A stretch of DNA of 64,000 bases from Pseudochelatococcus lubricantis (GTDB lineage: Bacteria; Pseudomonadota; Alphaproteobacteria; Rhizobiales; Beijerinckiaceae): positions 186,001 through 250,000 of the forward strand of contig NZ_JAASQI010000007.1 of assembly GCF_011762225.1 (NCBI RefSeq), read 5' to 3'. A model generated the notes under the pieces. That model was not told the DNA's origin and made no database searches. It saw only the letters and a program-made list of their open reading frames with translations. Positions 1 through 9,717 of this stretch are shown here, piece after piece. Both the position numbers and the translations under genes were made by a program. Positions within the stretch are counted from its first letter, which is position 1. Every line of letters begins with the position of its first letter.

Positions 1-2
1 TC

Positions 3-206
3 CGGCTGCGGGAGACGGAGGCCATGCTCGCCACGGCGCGCTGGTCGTACATCGCCGCCCTCGCCCGCGAGGAGACGCGGGGGATGCATGTCCGCGCCGA
101 CTTCCCCGCCACGGAGCAAGGCCAGCACCGGCAACTCATCCTGTCCGGGATCGACGCGCCCGTGCTGGAGGCCGTGCCGGTCGCACGGAACGATTTCGGA
201 CAATGA
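3..206 (+). CDS. FAD-dependent fumarate reductase/succinate dehydrogenase-type flavoprotein, C-terminal end (partial)
   Basis: Only the last 67 codons are in the window; the gene enters from the left edge in frame 3 and stops at 204-206. The visible tail has the helical segment and the 'REETRGMHVRADFP' pattern found near the C terminus of fumarate reductase/succinate dehydrogenase/adenylylsulfate-reductase flavoprotein subunits, where a conserved Arg-Gly-His-x-Arg-x-Asp stretch shapes the substrate site. The substrate cannot be told from this fragment. The next gene starts 13 bases downstream on the same strand, which suggests one operon. The N-terminal FAD-binding domain lies outside the window. 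Confidence 0.6.
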   Translation, partial: RLRETEAMLATARWSYIAALAREETRGMHVRADFPATEQGQHRQLILSGIDAPVLEAVPVARNDFGQ

Positions 207-219
207 ACGGGAGAACGAG

Positions 220-1380
220 ATGAGCCACAGCGCAGAATACATCAAGAACCTGCGTGTCGACCATGTGGGCAGCCTGCTGCGGCCGCAGGCGCTGAAGGAT
301 GCCTTCCGGGATCACCGCACGGGCACGATTTCCGCCGGCGAGCTGCGCGCCCGGCAGGATGAGGCGATTGCGCAGGTCGTCCGGGAGCAGGTCGACCACG
401 GCCTGCCCATCGTCAACGACGGCGAGTACCGGCGCCAGGTGTTCCTGCAAAGCTTCTCGAAGGTCGCGGGCTTCGAGGAATGGGAGAACAGGGAGATCCC
501 CAAGCGGGAGAATGCCAAACCCGCGGATGTCAGACCCGCGGAACACGCCCACGACGGCGCCTGTTGCGGATATAGCCCCGTGCCGCTTCCCCTGCGCCGC
601 GCGACCCGCAGGCTCGAACTCGTCAACAACGACATTCTGGACGAATATGCCTTCGTGAAAGGGCTCACGGATACGCCGGCCAAGGTGACGCTGATCGGCG
701 TCGACCGCATCATCCACGGCTACGGCAAGCCGCAGCCGCAGGACATCTACCCCTCGCTGCAGGCTTTCATCGACGATCTCGTGCGTATCCAGCGGGAGTT
801 GATCGCGGGCGTCGCCGCCGCCGGCTGCCGGTATGTCTCGATCGACGAGCCGAGCCTGACGGGCTATGTCGACCCCGCCTCCATCGCGGAGCAGATCGCG
901 CGCGGCGAGGATCCGGCGCAGAATCTGAGCCATGCGATCGCGGCGGACAACGCCGCCATCGCGGGGCACGAGGGCGTCGTGTTCGGCGTCCATCTGTGCC
1001 GGGGCAACCGCCAGAGCCTGTGGCACCGCGAAGGCTTCTACGACGGCATCGCGGAGCGGCTGTTCAACGAGCTGAACTTCGACCGCTTCCTGCTGGAATA
1101 CGATACGCCGCGCGCCGGCTCCTTCGCGCCCCTGCGGTTCGTGCCCAAGGGGAAGATCGTCGTCCTCGGCCTGATCACGACCAAGGTCGGCGAACTCGAA
1201 ACGGCCGACGGCCTGATCCGCCGCATCGAGGAAGCGTCGCAATACATGCCCGTCGAGCAACTGGCGCTCGGCCCGCAATGCGGCTTCGCCTCGGTGATCG
1301 AAGGCAACCTGCTGACGCCGGACGAGCAGTGGCGCAAGATCGACCTCATGCTCGACGTCGCGAGGCGGGTCTGGCATTGA
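220..1380 (+). CDS. Cobalamin-independent methionine synthase (MetE C-terminal-like) family methyltransferase
   Basis: A 386-aa single-domain protein of the MetE C-terminal/archaeal MetE-like family (COG0620), a TIM-barrel zinc enzyme that moves methyl groups to or from a thiol. The zinc ligands expected for the family are visible: His258 and Cys260 (motif GVHLC), Glu293 (LLEYD) and Cys354 (GPQCGF). The start at 220 gives the family's normal N terminus (a short lead, then VDHVGSLLRP) and has a GGGAG-like ribosome site just upstream; an in-frame start at 88 would only add low-complexity sequence overlapping the previous gene. Proteins of this size usually do not replace full MetE and often act on other methylated or sulfur compounds; linkage to a flavoprotein fits a catabolic role, but the substrate is unknown. 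Confidence 0.85.
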   Translation: MSHSAEYIKNLRVDHVGSLLRPQALKDAFRDHRTGTISAGELRARQDEAIAQVVREQVDHGLPIVNDGEYRRQVFLQSFSKVAGFEEWENREIPKRENAKPADVRPAEHAHDGACCGYSPVPLPLRRATRRLELVNNDILDEYAFVKGLTDTPAKVTLIGVDRIIHGYGKPQPQDIYPSLQAFIDDLVRIQRELIAGVAAAGCRYVSIDEPSLTGYVDPASIAEQIARGEDPAQNLSHAIAADNAAIAGHEGVVFGVHLCRGNRQSLWHREGFYDGIAERLFNELNFDRFLLEYDTPRAGSFAPLRFVPKGKIVVLGLITTKVGELETADGLIRRIEEASQYMPVEQLALGPQCGFASVIEGNLLTPDEQWRKIDLMLDVARRVWH

Positions 1381-1480
1381 AGCCCGCGTGCACGTTGCCC
1401 GCGCGCCTGCGGTGGGTTAACAGGGGAACCGGTAGCCACCCGTCAATCAGGAAAGCAGGTGCTGCGGCGCCGGGACAAGC

Positions 1481-2224
1481 ATGCCGAAAATAAACGTCTA
1501 CCTGCCGGACGACCTGTTCGAGCAAGTCAAACGCGCCAAGCTGCCCGTATCGGCGATCTGTCAGGATGCTCTTTCGGCGGCGCTGCGCACGATCGCGGAA
1601 ACGCTCGAATCGGCGAACCCCCCGCAGCCGCCGCTGCCCGAGGAGCCCGATCTGGGCATCCGCCTCGGCCAGCACGTGCGCGCGATCGTCGCCATCGCCT
1701 ATCCGATCGCGGCCGAGCGCGGTTCGCCGACCGTCGAGGCCGAAGACATCTTCGCCGGGATCATCGAGCAGGGCGAAAGCCTGCTCCTCCTCCTGCTCGA
1801 ACAGTTCGGGTTTCCGCCCCACCGGCTGCGCGAGGCGCTGGAGGCCGCGTCCCGGGCCGGACGGCCGCCGATCGACCCGGCGGAGGTCCGGTTGTCGGAC
1901 GATGCCCGCGGAATCCTCGCCCGCGCAGCGGCCGAGGCGAAGGACGCGGGCGCCGAGATGCTGACAGGCCGTTACCTGTTCCTGTCCCTCGTGAAGGAGC
2001 GGGAAGGTGTGGTCGCCGAAGTGGTTGAAGCCCTCGGCCTCGCCCATACGCTGACGAACGCCGTCTTCGACACCAGCGATGCAGGTGTCGCCTACGGCAC
2101 GCACGGAATCGCCATGCGCAAGCGCGACGTGATCCTCGAGACCATGTGGTCCGACATTCGAACGAGGCTGGACAGGATAGAGGAAAAGCTCGGAACGGAC
2201 AGGAACGGACACTCCAAACACTGA
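1481..2224 (+). CDS. Ribbon-helix-helix protein with Clp N-terminal-like domain
   Basis: A 247-aa protein. Residues 1-45 (MPKINVYLPDDLFEQVK...) are a CopG/CcdA-type ribbon-helix-helix DNA-binding domain. Residues about 55-195 resemble the Clp amino-terminal double repeat, with the helical 'AEDIFAGIIEQGES' and 'LTGRYLFLSLVKE' segments. The C terminus ends in a short charged helix. Family members are usually annotated as Clp N-domain or CcdA-like proteins; the function is not established. It could be a transcription factor that uses the Clp-N domain to sense a ligand or an aggregated substrate. It stands alone, 100 bases after the methyltransferase gene and facing the broken sulfatase-modifier gene. 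Confidence 0.65.
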   Translation: MPKINVYLPDDLFEQVKRAKLPVSAICQDALSAALRTIAETLESANPPQPPLPEEPDLGIRLGQHVRAIVAIAYPIAAERGSPTVEAEDIFAGIIEQGESLLLLLLEQFGFPPHRLREALEAASRAGRPPIDPAEVRLSDDARGILARAAAEAKDAGAEMLTGRYLFLSLVKEREGVVAEVVEALGLAHTLTNAVFDTSDAGVAYGTHGIAMRKRDVILETMWSDIRTRLDRIEEKLGTDRNGHSKH

Positions 2225-2258
2225 TCCGTGCGTTGCGCCCTTTTAAGTCGATTTTCTT

Positions 2259-2596
2259 TCATGTAAGGGCGCTGCGCACCGCTCCATCCCTGCGCGCGCA
2301 GCCGAAGCCGACATGACTGGTCGGAGGTATCGACGGGTTGGGCATGGCGTGCGGCGGGGCGGTAGCGGCGGCAGGAGTTGGGGGCGCAAAGGTGAGAACC
2401 GCCCTTCAGCACCTTGCGGGGAATGGGGTTGTGCGACCGGACGGGATCGAGACTCGCGTCCGCCGAACCACCGCGAGGATTGACAGGCACGCAGCATGCC
2501 GTCCGCGCGTCCGCGGGATGGCCGGGCGACCAGAAATCCGCCGTCCACTCCCACATGTTGCTTATCATGTCATAAAGCCCGTAGCCGTTGGGCGGT
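2259..2596 (-). pseudogene. Formylglycine-generating enzyme (sulfatase-modifying factor)-like fragment, truncated and frameshifted
   Basis: Read on the minus strand from 2596, the product starts abruptly with NGYGLYDMISNMWEWT, the conserved core of the FGE-sulfatase domain, and continues through CCVPVNPRGG, KVLKGGSHLC and CRRYRPAARHAQPVDTS. Everything upstream is lost at the IS21-like end at 2596. At about 2322 one extra base shifts the frame: the continuous frame reads DTSDQSC, while removing that base restores the family ending DTS-TSHVGFGCARR and a stop at 2259-2261. The gene therefore has two independent lesions. The intact enzyme oxidises a cysteine of sulfatases to formylglycine. Confidence 0.8.
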
Positions 2597-2649
2597 GTCA
2601 AGTGAACTGCAAATTTGACCCCTTTGGGGAACTGACGAACTGACCCCTC

Positions 2650-3803
<1,154 letters not shown>

Positions 3804-5361
3804 CTTGGCGTGAACCTCGCCGCGCTTCTCGCCGGGCATAAGGACGACTTCCTCGATCAGCGAACGCAGTTCCTCGGCGGCAATACGGCCATCGTCATCG
3901 TTGTGCAGGGCATCGGTGAATTGCTCCACCCGGTTGCGGTAGATGCTGGCGATATTGGGATGCACGTCCGGCGTGTCGGCCGGTGCTTTCATCTGCCGGG
4001 CGACGATCTCCGCCTTCTGCCGTTCCAGCTCGTCCATGCGCGCTTTCATCGACGGCTGATACATGCCGTCCTCGATGGCCGCGATGATGCCGGTGATGGC
4101 CCGCTCGATCTTCTCCAACGCCTTGCGATCCTGCTCACCCTGCGCCCGGCGCTCCCGGTTGAGGCGATTCATTTCCCCGGCGAAGGCACGCACGGTTTCC
4201 TCGACGACGCGCGCAGAAATCAGCCTGTCTTTCAGACCGGACAGAACACGCTCCTCGATCTTCGCGCGCGGGATGGTCCGGCCATTGTCGCAGGTGCCGC
4301 GCCGGTAGTGATTGAGACAACCGTAGCGGTCGCGCATGATGAGGCCGTATTTGCCACCGCAGCAGCCGCAGGTCAGCAGGCCGGAAAGAAGGGAAACGGG
4401 CCGCTTCTTCTCGTGGAGCTTCCGGGCCTTCGCCTTCCTGACGCCCTCGGCGGTCGCCTCGAACTGGACGGCGATGTCCTTCTGCCGCGCGCGAACCGCG
4501 TTCCAGAGTTCATCATCCACGATGCGCAGATGCGGAACTTCGCTCCTGACCCACTTCTCGGGCGGGTTGATGCGCGACACGCGCTTGCCGGTGGACGGGT
4601 CTTTCACGAAGCGCAGGCGGTTCCACACAAGGACGCCGGCATAAAGCTCGTTGTTGACGATGCCCGTGCCACGCGAGACATGGCCGCGAATGCTGGTGTC
4701 GCCCCATGCGCGACCGAGCGGACCGGGAACGCCGGCCCTGTTCAGATCAACCGCGATGGCCTTGGGGCTTTTGCCGGATGCGAACTCGCGAAAGATGCGG
4801 CGGACGATTTCCGCTTCCTCGGGAACGATCTCGCGGTCGCCACGGATCGGCTCGCCATTACCGTCGAACTTCTTTACAACACGGTAGCTGTAGCAGATAC
4901 CGCCGCCCGCCTTGCCCTTCTCCACCCTGCCCCGCAAGCCACGCCGCGTCTTATCGGCAAGGTCTTTCAGGAACAGGGCATTCATGGTGCCTTTCAAGCC
5001 GACATGAAGCTCGGAGATTTCGCCCTCGGCCAGAGTGACGATGGTGACGCCCGCGAATTTCAGGTGCTTGTAGAGGGTCGCCACGTCCGCCTGATCGCGG
5101 CTGATGCGGTCCAGCGCCTCGGCCAAGAGGATGTTGAACTCGCCATGCTGCGCATCGCGCATCAGTCGCTGGATGCCCGGTCGCAGGATCGTGCTCGATC
5201 CCGATATGGCAGCATCCTCGTAGGAGCCGACGATCTCCCAATGCTCCCGCTGCGCATGTTCCCGGCAAAGCCGGAACTGGTCCTCGATGGACGCCTCACG
5301 CTGGTTGTCGGACGAATAGCGGGCGTAAAGGGCAACGCGGGTCATGGCGGTCTCCGTTCGG

Positions 5362-5622
5362 TCAGTCCTTGATGACATCCTTCGGCATCGGCGGCACGTC
5401 CGGCGCACGATCCAAAAGCCTCGTCAGATCGCCTTGCTTCGCCGTGCCTGCGCGTGCCTTGAGGAAATCGGCGGCTGTCTCCACGGCTCCAATCTTCTGC
5501 GCAACCGCCGAGACGATCCATTGATTGAGTGACACGCCGTCTTCCATAGCCAGACGTACCGCCGTCTCCTTGAGCGACTGCGGCAGTTGCAGCGGGTACT
5601 TGTAGCGTTGGGTCTGCGTCAT
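5362..5622 (-). CDS. Arc/HicB-like ribbon-helix-helix antitoxin
   Basis: An 86-aa protein with the Arc/HicB-type dimerisation-DNA-binding pattern YPLQLPQSLKETAVRLA...GVSLNQWIVSAVAQK (residues 8-44), then a flexible acidic-proline tail that probably wraps the toxin. Its ATG overlaps the stop of the upstream PIN gene by four bases (5619-5622), so the two are translationally coupled with the toxin first. It most likely neutralises the PIN nuclease and represses the pair. The recombinase gene starts just 17 bases downstream. Confidence 0.8.
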   Translation of the reverse strand: MTQTQRYKYPLQLPQSLKETAVRLAMEDGVSLNQWIVSAVAQKIGAVETAADFLKARAGTAKQGDLTRLLDRAPDVPPMPKDVIKD

Positions 5623-6038
5623 GTGTTCAATCTCCTGACGATCTCTCCCGGCGTTGCAATGGTGACGCCCAGCTTGAGGGCCGGGCGGAAGTCCTTGACG
5701 TTATGCGTCACGATGGCCTCGGCCTGTCCATTCAACGCGGCCTCCAAAACCATTTCATCGGCGACATCGGACAACATGGGCCGCGTCCGAAACGAAATAT
5801 CGATCCCCTCGGACACGGCCGCGAGCGCGCTCATCACCGCCGCGACATCCTCCAGACTGTGCCCCGTCACGATCCGGGTTTCCTCGCGGCACAGCACCGC
5901 CTCATATTCGAGAAACAGCGCCGTAGAACAAAGCGGCGTCACCATGCCCCGATCAACAAACCGCAACAGCAGGTTGCTCGCGCCGTTGCGGCTGCGGAAC
6001 GCGGCCACAATCACGTTGGTGTCCAGAACCAGTCTCAT
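5619..6038 (-). CDS. PIN-domain toxin (putative endoribonuclease, COG1569 type)
   Basis: A 139-aa PIN-fold protein starting MRLVLDTNVIVAAF; the first metal-binding Asp is residue 6. Further acidic residues lie in DVADEMVLEAAL and in the THNVKDF motif near residue 120, the usual PIN metal-coordinating set. COG1569 members are called toxin components of toxin-antitoxin pairs; PIN toxins cleave RNA, often tRNA or rRNA. The start at 6038 rather than 6062 puts the LDTN motif at the normal distance from the N terminus. It is coupled to the antitoxin by an ATGA overlap. It may stabilise the element in the host. Confidence 0.85.
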   Translation of the reverse strand: MRLVLDTNVIVAAFRSRNGASNLLLRFVDRGMVTPLCSTALFLEYEAVLCREETRIVTGHSLEDVAAVMSALAAVSEGIDISFRTRPMLSDVADEMVLEAALNGQAEAIVTHNVKDFRPALKLGVTIATPGEIVRRLNT

Positions 6039-6117
6039 GGCAACAATATAGAGACATCTCATAAGATGTCAATTCTTTGTGCAATTGAAATTGCCTCCCG
6101 TCCATGCCGCCGTCTGG

Positions 6118-6363
6118 TCAGTCCTCATCCTCGGCTCCCGGCGATACCTCATCTTCGGCCGGAGGTTGGTTATCGTTTTCTGCCTGCAATGCCTCGAAAT
6201 GCTCCCGCGCGATTTGGCGTCCAATCAGGCGGGCGATGGTCAGCACCACTCGGTCCAGCCGTTCGGACGCATCGGTCTCGCCTGCGGCCCCCTGGCCCTC
6301 GGGCGGGCGGTTGTCATTCGCCGGTTTCTGTTTCCCGTCACCGCCCACGCGATCAGAAGTCAT
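6118..6363 (-). CDS. Small hydrophilic protein of unknown function after alpA
   Basis: An 81-aa protein (from the ATG at 6363), rich in Asp, Glu, Gly, Pro and Asn, with one predicted helix (RLDRVVLTIARLIGRQIAREHF) in the middle and disordered ends. The start at 6363 overlaps the alpA-like stop by 11 bases and has GGCGAG as a ribosome site; a start at 6432 would overlap far more. Genes of this kind commonly follow AlpA-like regulators in alphaproteobacterial integrative elements. Function is not known. Confidence 0.55.
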   Translation of the reverse strand: MTSDRVGGDGKQKPANDNRPPEGQGAAGETDASERLDRVVLTIARLIGRQIAREHFEALQAENDNQPPAEDEVSPGAEDED

Positions 6364-6571
6364 CGAAGTCGAACTCGCCGCGTGGCCGCCATCCGGCGGG
6401 GTTTGCCACCCAGCGGTTGATGTCGGATTCATGCCATCCTGCGCCGTTGGTGCTGATCTTGAGTTGAGGCGGGAATGTGCCCTCTGCGATCTTGCGGTAG
6501 ATGGTGGACCGGGACAGGCCGGTGCGGGCGAGGACGGTGTTCAGACGGATGATACGGTCTGGCTGACGCAT
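6353..6571 (-). CDS. AlpA-family excisionase/phage regulatory protein
   Basis: A 72-aa MerR-like winged helix-turn-helix protein: LNTVLARTGLSRSTIYRKIAEGTFPPQLKI is the helix-turn-helix plus wing, and WHESDINRWV the end of the AlpA motif. AlpA proteins act as recombination directionality factors or activate integrase genes. The start at 6571 follows an excellent Shine-Dalgarno (GCAGGAGG, 9 bases before the ATG); a 6679 start would add Cys/Arg-rich non-family sequence. A short dyad (TTGCGC-AC-GCGCAA) at 6632-6645 lies in the leader and may be an operator. Confidence 0.85.
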   Translation of the reverse strand: MRQPDRIIRLNTVLARTGLSRSTIYRKIAEGTFPPQLKISTNGAGWHESDINRWVANPAGWRPRGEFDFDDF

Positions 6572-7172
6572 GGTCGCGCTGCCTCCTGCTGACTGTTTCT
6601 GACGGCTTCTGGTCCAGTCAGAACAAGCAGTTGCGCACGCGCAAGAGTATTTTTCGCTCCGTCGTACTATAGGATACAATCGGCGGTAAAAAGGATGGTT
6701 GTATTAGCCGGTCTTCCATCCCCCTCCAGACAAATGCCCTGAGGGAATGCCAGTTCTGGCCGAAAGGAAAACCTGATCCGATCTGGATTACGATGCCCCG
6801 AGATTGACCGAGACGAAGCCCGATCACGTCCGCAGGAGGATCGCCAGCGCTCCCACCAAGCCTTACTTGCTTCCTCACGCTTTGCCGGGCAGTGAACGGG
6901 ACTGTCAAGGCTGGCGCGGAACGCGCCACCGCGAAGCGGCTGCGGTCTTGACAGCCCGGCTCAGGTCCGGCCCCATGCAGGGAAGCAAGTAAGGCTTTCT
7001 CTGGATCGGAACGGTGGCGGTCTGCGGACAGGCTGCTTCTGCAACAGCCGATTGGAAAGCAGACATTTGGCCGCTGTCAAAAAAAGTACGCTTCCATACA
7101 GGCGACTTTCAGGCATCTATAGTGGAGCAGCTGCTGTTCATTGAGCTGCGACATTGCAAGGATTGGGCACAA
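6572..7172. other. Intergenic region with nested inverted repeats upstream of the HEPN/helicase cargo
   Basis: No convincing gene lies here. It holds the leader of the alpA-like gene (minus strand) and, at 6858-6997, a strongly foldable element described separately. The sequence becomes more AT-rich toward 7050-7170, at the start of the cargo genes. Confidence 0.5.
6858..6997. repeat. 140-bp element with 17-bp terminal inverted repeats and nested hairpins
   Basis: The ends are AAGCCTTACTTGCTTCC (6858-6874) and its exact reverse complement (6981-6997). Inside are GCCGGGC (6884-6890) with GCCCGGC (6954-6960), CTGTCAAG (6902-6909) with CTTGACAG (6947-6954), and a central hairpin TGGCGCG-GAA-CGCGCCA (6912-6928). 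All arms nest, so one long imperfect stem-loop is possible. No target-site duplication is visible. It could be a MITE-like insertion, a structured RNA, or a protein-binding site. Confidence 0.75.
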
Positions 7173-7721
7173 ATGGCCTATGACGAGGGGGAGCACGTCA
7201 AAGAGGTCTTTGCCTACTTCGGCCGAGCATATTACGAAGCAGGCGTGTTGGAAACAGGACTATCTATTGCACTTATGCAGATTGATTACCTTAGTCGCGT
7301 CCGTGATCAATATTTGGCTGATCGGGGAAGATCATTTGATCGGACACAGTACGAAGCTGAATTCGATCGCTTCATGGAGAACCAACACGCGCAGACACTA
7401 GGTAATCTGATTAAGCGCGTTTCGACATTACCCGAGCTTAGTGATAGCCTAAAAGAAAGGCTCAGGGATGCCAAAAAGCGCAGGGATTTCTTGGGCCATC
7501 ACTACTTTAGGGAAAGGGCAGTCGAGTTCAGCAATCGCACCGGCCGCGACAAGATGATAGCGGAACTGCACAATGACGGTGATATGTTTGAAGCGATCGA
7601 TCGTGATCTTTACGCTGAATTGGCTCCAATCCGTGAGAAACTCGGAATGAGCGGCGAAAAATTCCAAAAATATCTTGCGCAGTTTTACGCTGCACACGGC
7701 GTCGACTCTTCGACGGAATAG
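7173..7721 (+). CDS. HEPN-like putative RNase (first of two flanking a helicase gene)
   Basis: A 182-aa all-helical protein, not matched to a named family. The segment YFGRAYYEAGVLETGLSIAL, then LGNLIKRV, then DAKKRRDFLGHHYF follows the layout of HEPN-fold proteins, and R104-D-F-L-G-H109 is an R[ND]x3H motif, the HEPN ribonuclease signature. The protein two genes downstream has the same three blocks, so they look like diverged paralogues. The start is uncertain: an in-frame GTG at 7014 would add 53 residues without clear structure; 7173 has AAGGA upstream and places the FG block at the usual distance. It is AT-richer than the flanking DNA. It probably acts with the helicase in defence or as a toxin. 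Confidence 0.6.
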   Translation: MAYDEGEHVKEVFAYFGRAYYEAGVLETGLSIALMQIDYLSRVRDQYLADRGRSFDRTQYEAEFDRFMENQHAQTLGNLIKRVSTLPELSDSLKERLRDAKKRRDFLGHHYFRERAVEFSNRTGRDKMIAELHNDGDMFEAIDRDLYAELAPIREKLGMSGEKFQKYLAQFYAAHGVDSSTE

Positions 7722-7763
7722 CCGACGCTGCTAATGGGGACATGAAAATTCTTTGGGGGTAAA

Positions 7764-9713
7764 ATGCCTTGGTCGGATGGGTTAGCGGTAGGAAGTCCTG
7801 CCTACCAGATTGCGTCGTCAACAAATCTCCGCGTGCGCGTCGTGGCAGGTCCCGGAACGGGAAAATCGTTCGCGATGAAACGGCGCGTGGCGCGGCTCTT
7901 AGAGCATGGGATCGCGCCGGCGTCGATCCTGCCGGTCACGTTTACTCGTGTCGCCGCAGAAGACCTCCATCGTGAGTTAGTCAGCATGGACGTGGCAGGT
8001 GCGGACGGACTGACGGGCGTTACGCTCCACAGCCTCGCCATGCGTATGCTGATGCGAAATCACGTGCTTGGCGCAACCGGCCGAGTGCCAAGGCCGCTTA
8101 ACGACTTTGAACTGGAACCGCTCATTTGCGACTTGATGGGCGCACATGGAGGAAAGAAGGCGGTAAAGAAGTTCAAGCAAGCGTATGAGGCGGCTTGGGC
8201 TCGACTGCAACATGAACACCCGGGATATGTTCTCGATCCCGCAGACGCTACGTTTCAACATGACCTACTAAATTGGCTCCGCTTCCATCGCGCTATGCTA
8301 ATCGGTGAGGTGATCCCTCAGCTATACCAATATCTCCGAAATAACCCAGCAGCGCAGGAGCGCGCCGAGTTTCAGCACATTCTGGTCGACGAATATCAGG
8401 ACCTCAACCGGGCGGAACAATCGGTCATCGCGCTTCTTTCCGACCACGCGCAAGTCTGCATTGTTGGTGACGATGACCAGTCGATATACAGCTTCAAGCA
8501 CGCTCATCCGGACGGGATTCGCCAATGGCTTGTTGCAAATGCTGGGGCGGATGATCTTGGGCTAGATGATTGTCGCCGCTGCCCGACTCGCGTCGTTCAG
8601 ATGGCCAATAGCCTAATCGACCACAATCAAATCAGGCCAGTCCCTCGCGCGCTGGTCCCGCTCCCCACCAATGGGCCGGGCGATGTCCGTATTGTTCAAT
8701 ACCCGTCGCTCACAAACGAGGTGAATGGCGTTGCGAACATCATCGCGGGGATGGTGGCGAACGGCACGCCTCCCGGTGACATATTGGTGCTTGCGCAGCG
8801 TGGCGTGATCGGAACCCCGATCTATGAGGCGCTTGTCGCCCGGCAGATTCCAGTGCGGTCCTATTATGCGGAAGCGGAACTGGACGCATTGGAAGCCCGC
8901 CGCGCGTTCGCGAAGCTGAAACTCCTTATCGACAGAGACGACCGTGTCGCCCTGCGATGGCTGGTCGGCATTGATGGCAACAATTGGCACGCAGCAGGCT
9001 ATCGTCGTGTGCGCGACCATTGCGAGGCTTCCGGTCTGACGCCGTGGCAGGTGCTAGAGCAGATCGCAGCCGGAAACCTCTCCTTGCCTCATACTGGCGG
9101 GATCGTCGTTGCCTTCAATGACCTCGTGGCTGAGCTTGATGCCTTGGAGGCACTTCCCGACCTAGCGTCTATCGTGGATGAGCTATTTCCGGCTGGGCAG
9201 ATTGCAACACGCGATATCCGGCAACTGTCGCTCGACATTCTTGCCGAAATGGACATGGAAGAAGGCATTGACGGCGAGGACATCAACAGCGAGTTCCTGT
9301 CGCGACTTCAAGAGGCGATAAACCAGCCTGATATCCCTTCGGAAATCCAAGACGTGAGGATCATGAGCCTTCACAAGAGCAAGGGACTCAGTGCTCCTGT
9401 CACAATTATTGCGGGCTGCATTCAAGGCTTGCTCCCAAAGCAGCCTGACAACACCCTCCCCGCTGCGCAGCAAGCCCTAGAAATGGAAGAGCAACGGCGG
9501 CTGTTCTATGTCGGCATCACGCGGGTGAAAGCAGCGCCAAATGCCGGCAAACCGGGCACGCTCATTCTGACCTACTCGCAGACCATGCCGTTGGCATCCG
9601 CCCTTGGGGCTGGCATCGCGCCAGCGCAAATGCAGTATGGCCTCGCATCCCTTCATGCGAGCCAATTTATCGCCGAGCTAGGTCCGGCAGCGCCACAACC
9701 AATCGCGGGCTAG
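7764..9713 (+). CDS. UvrD/PcrA-like superfamily 1 DNA helicase
   Basis: A 649-aa SF1A helicase with all main motifs: Walker A GPGTGKS (29-35), motif Ia PVTFTRVAAEDL, Walker B VDEYQDLN (208-215), motif III VGDDDQSIYSFK (234-244), motif IV DDCRRCPTRV, motif V IMSLHKSKGLSAPV (about 530) and motif VI RRLFYVGITRVK (about 585). It ends without the long C-terminal RNA-polymerase-binding tail of PcrA and has no nuclease domain, so it is not AddA or RecB. Stand-alone SF1 helicases of this type recur in defence systems (for example GajB of Gabija), but no GajA is present. It is flanked on the same strand by two HEPN-like genes. Confidence 0.9.
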   Translation: MPWSDGLAVGSPAYQIASSTNLRVRVVAGPGTGKSFAMKRRVARLLEHGIAPASILPVTFTRVAAEDLHRELVSMDVAGADGLTGVTLHSLAMRMLMRNHVLGATGRVPRPLNDFELEPLICDLMGAHGGKKAVKKFKQAYEAAWARLQHEHPGYVLDPADATFQHDLLNWLRFHRAMLIGEVIPQLYQYLRNNPAAQERAEFQHILVDEYQDLNRAEQSVIALLSDHAQVCIVGDDDQSIYSFKHAHPDGIRQWLVANAGADDLGLDDCRRCPTRVVQMANSLIDHNQIRPVPRALVPLPTNGPGDVRIVQYPSLTNEVNGVANIIAGMVANGTPPGDILVLAQRGVIGTPIYEALVARQIPVRSYYAEAELDALEARRAFAKLKLLIDRDDRVALRWLVGIDGNNWHAAGYRRVRDHCEASGLTPWQVLEQIAAGNLSLPHTGGIVVAFNDLVAELDALEALPDLASIVDELFPAGQIATRDIRQLSLDILAEMDMEEGIDGEDINSEFLSRLQEAINQPDIPSEIQDVRIMSLHKSKGLSAPVTIIAGCIQGLLPKQPDNTLPAAQQALEMEEQRRLFYVGITRVKAAPNAGKPGTLILTYSQTMPLASALGAGIAPAQMQYGLASLHASQFIAELGPAAPQPIAG

Positions 9714-9717
9714 GACA

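Noticed and set aside
136-1377. Minus-strand open frame opposite the MetE-like gene
   Set aside because: No family resemblance; the plus-strand gene has all zinc ligands in place.
6618-6929. Minus-strand open frame over the inverted-repeat region
   Set aside because: It crosses the nested repeats, has no family resemblance, and lacks a ribosome site.
7014-7172. GTG start at 7014 for the first HEPN-like protein
   Set aside because: The extra residues have no clear structure and the paralogue starts about ten residues before its FG block; the ATG at 7173 fits better, though the GTG cannot be excluded.
7764-9713. Gabija system (GajB helicase)
   Set aside because: The helicase could pass for GajB, but no GajA-type OLD/TOPRIM nuclease gene is next to it; the neighbours are HEPN-like.
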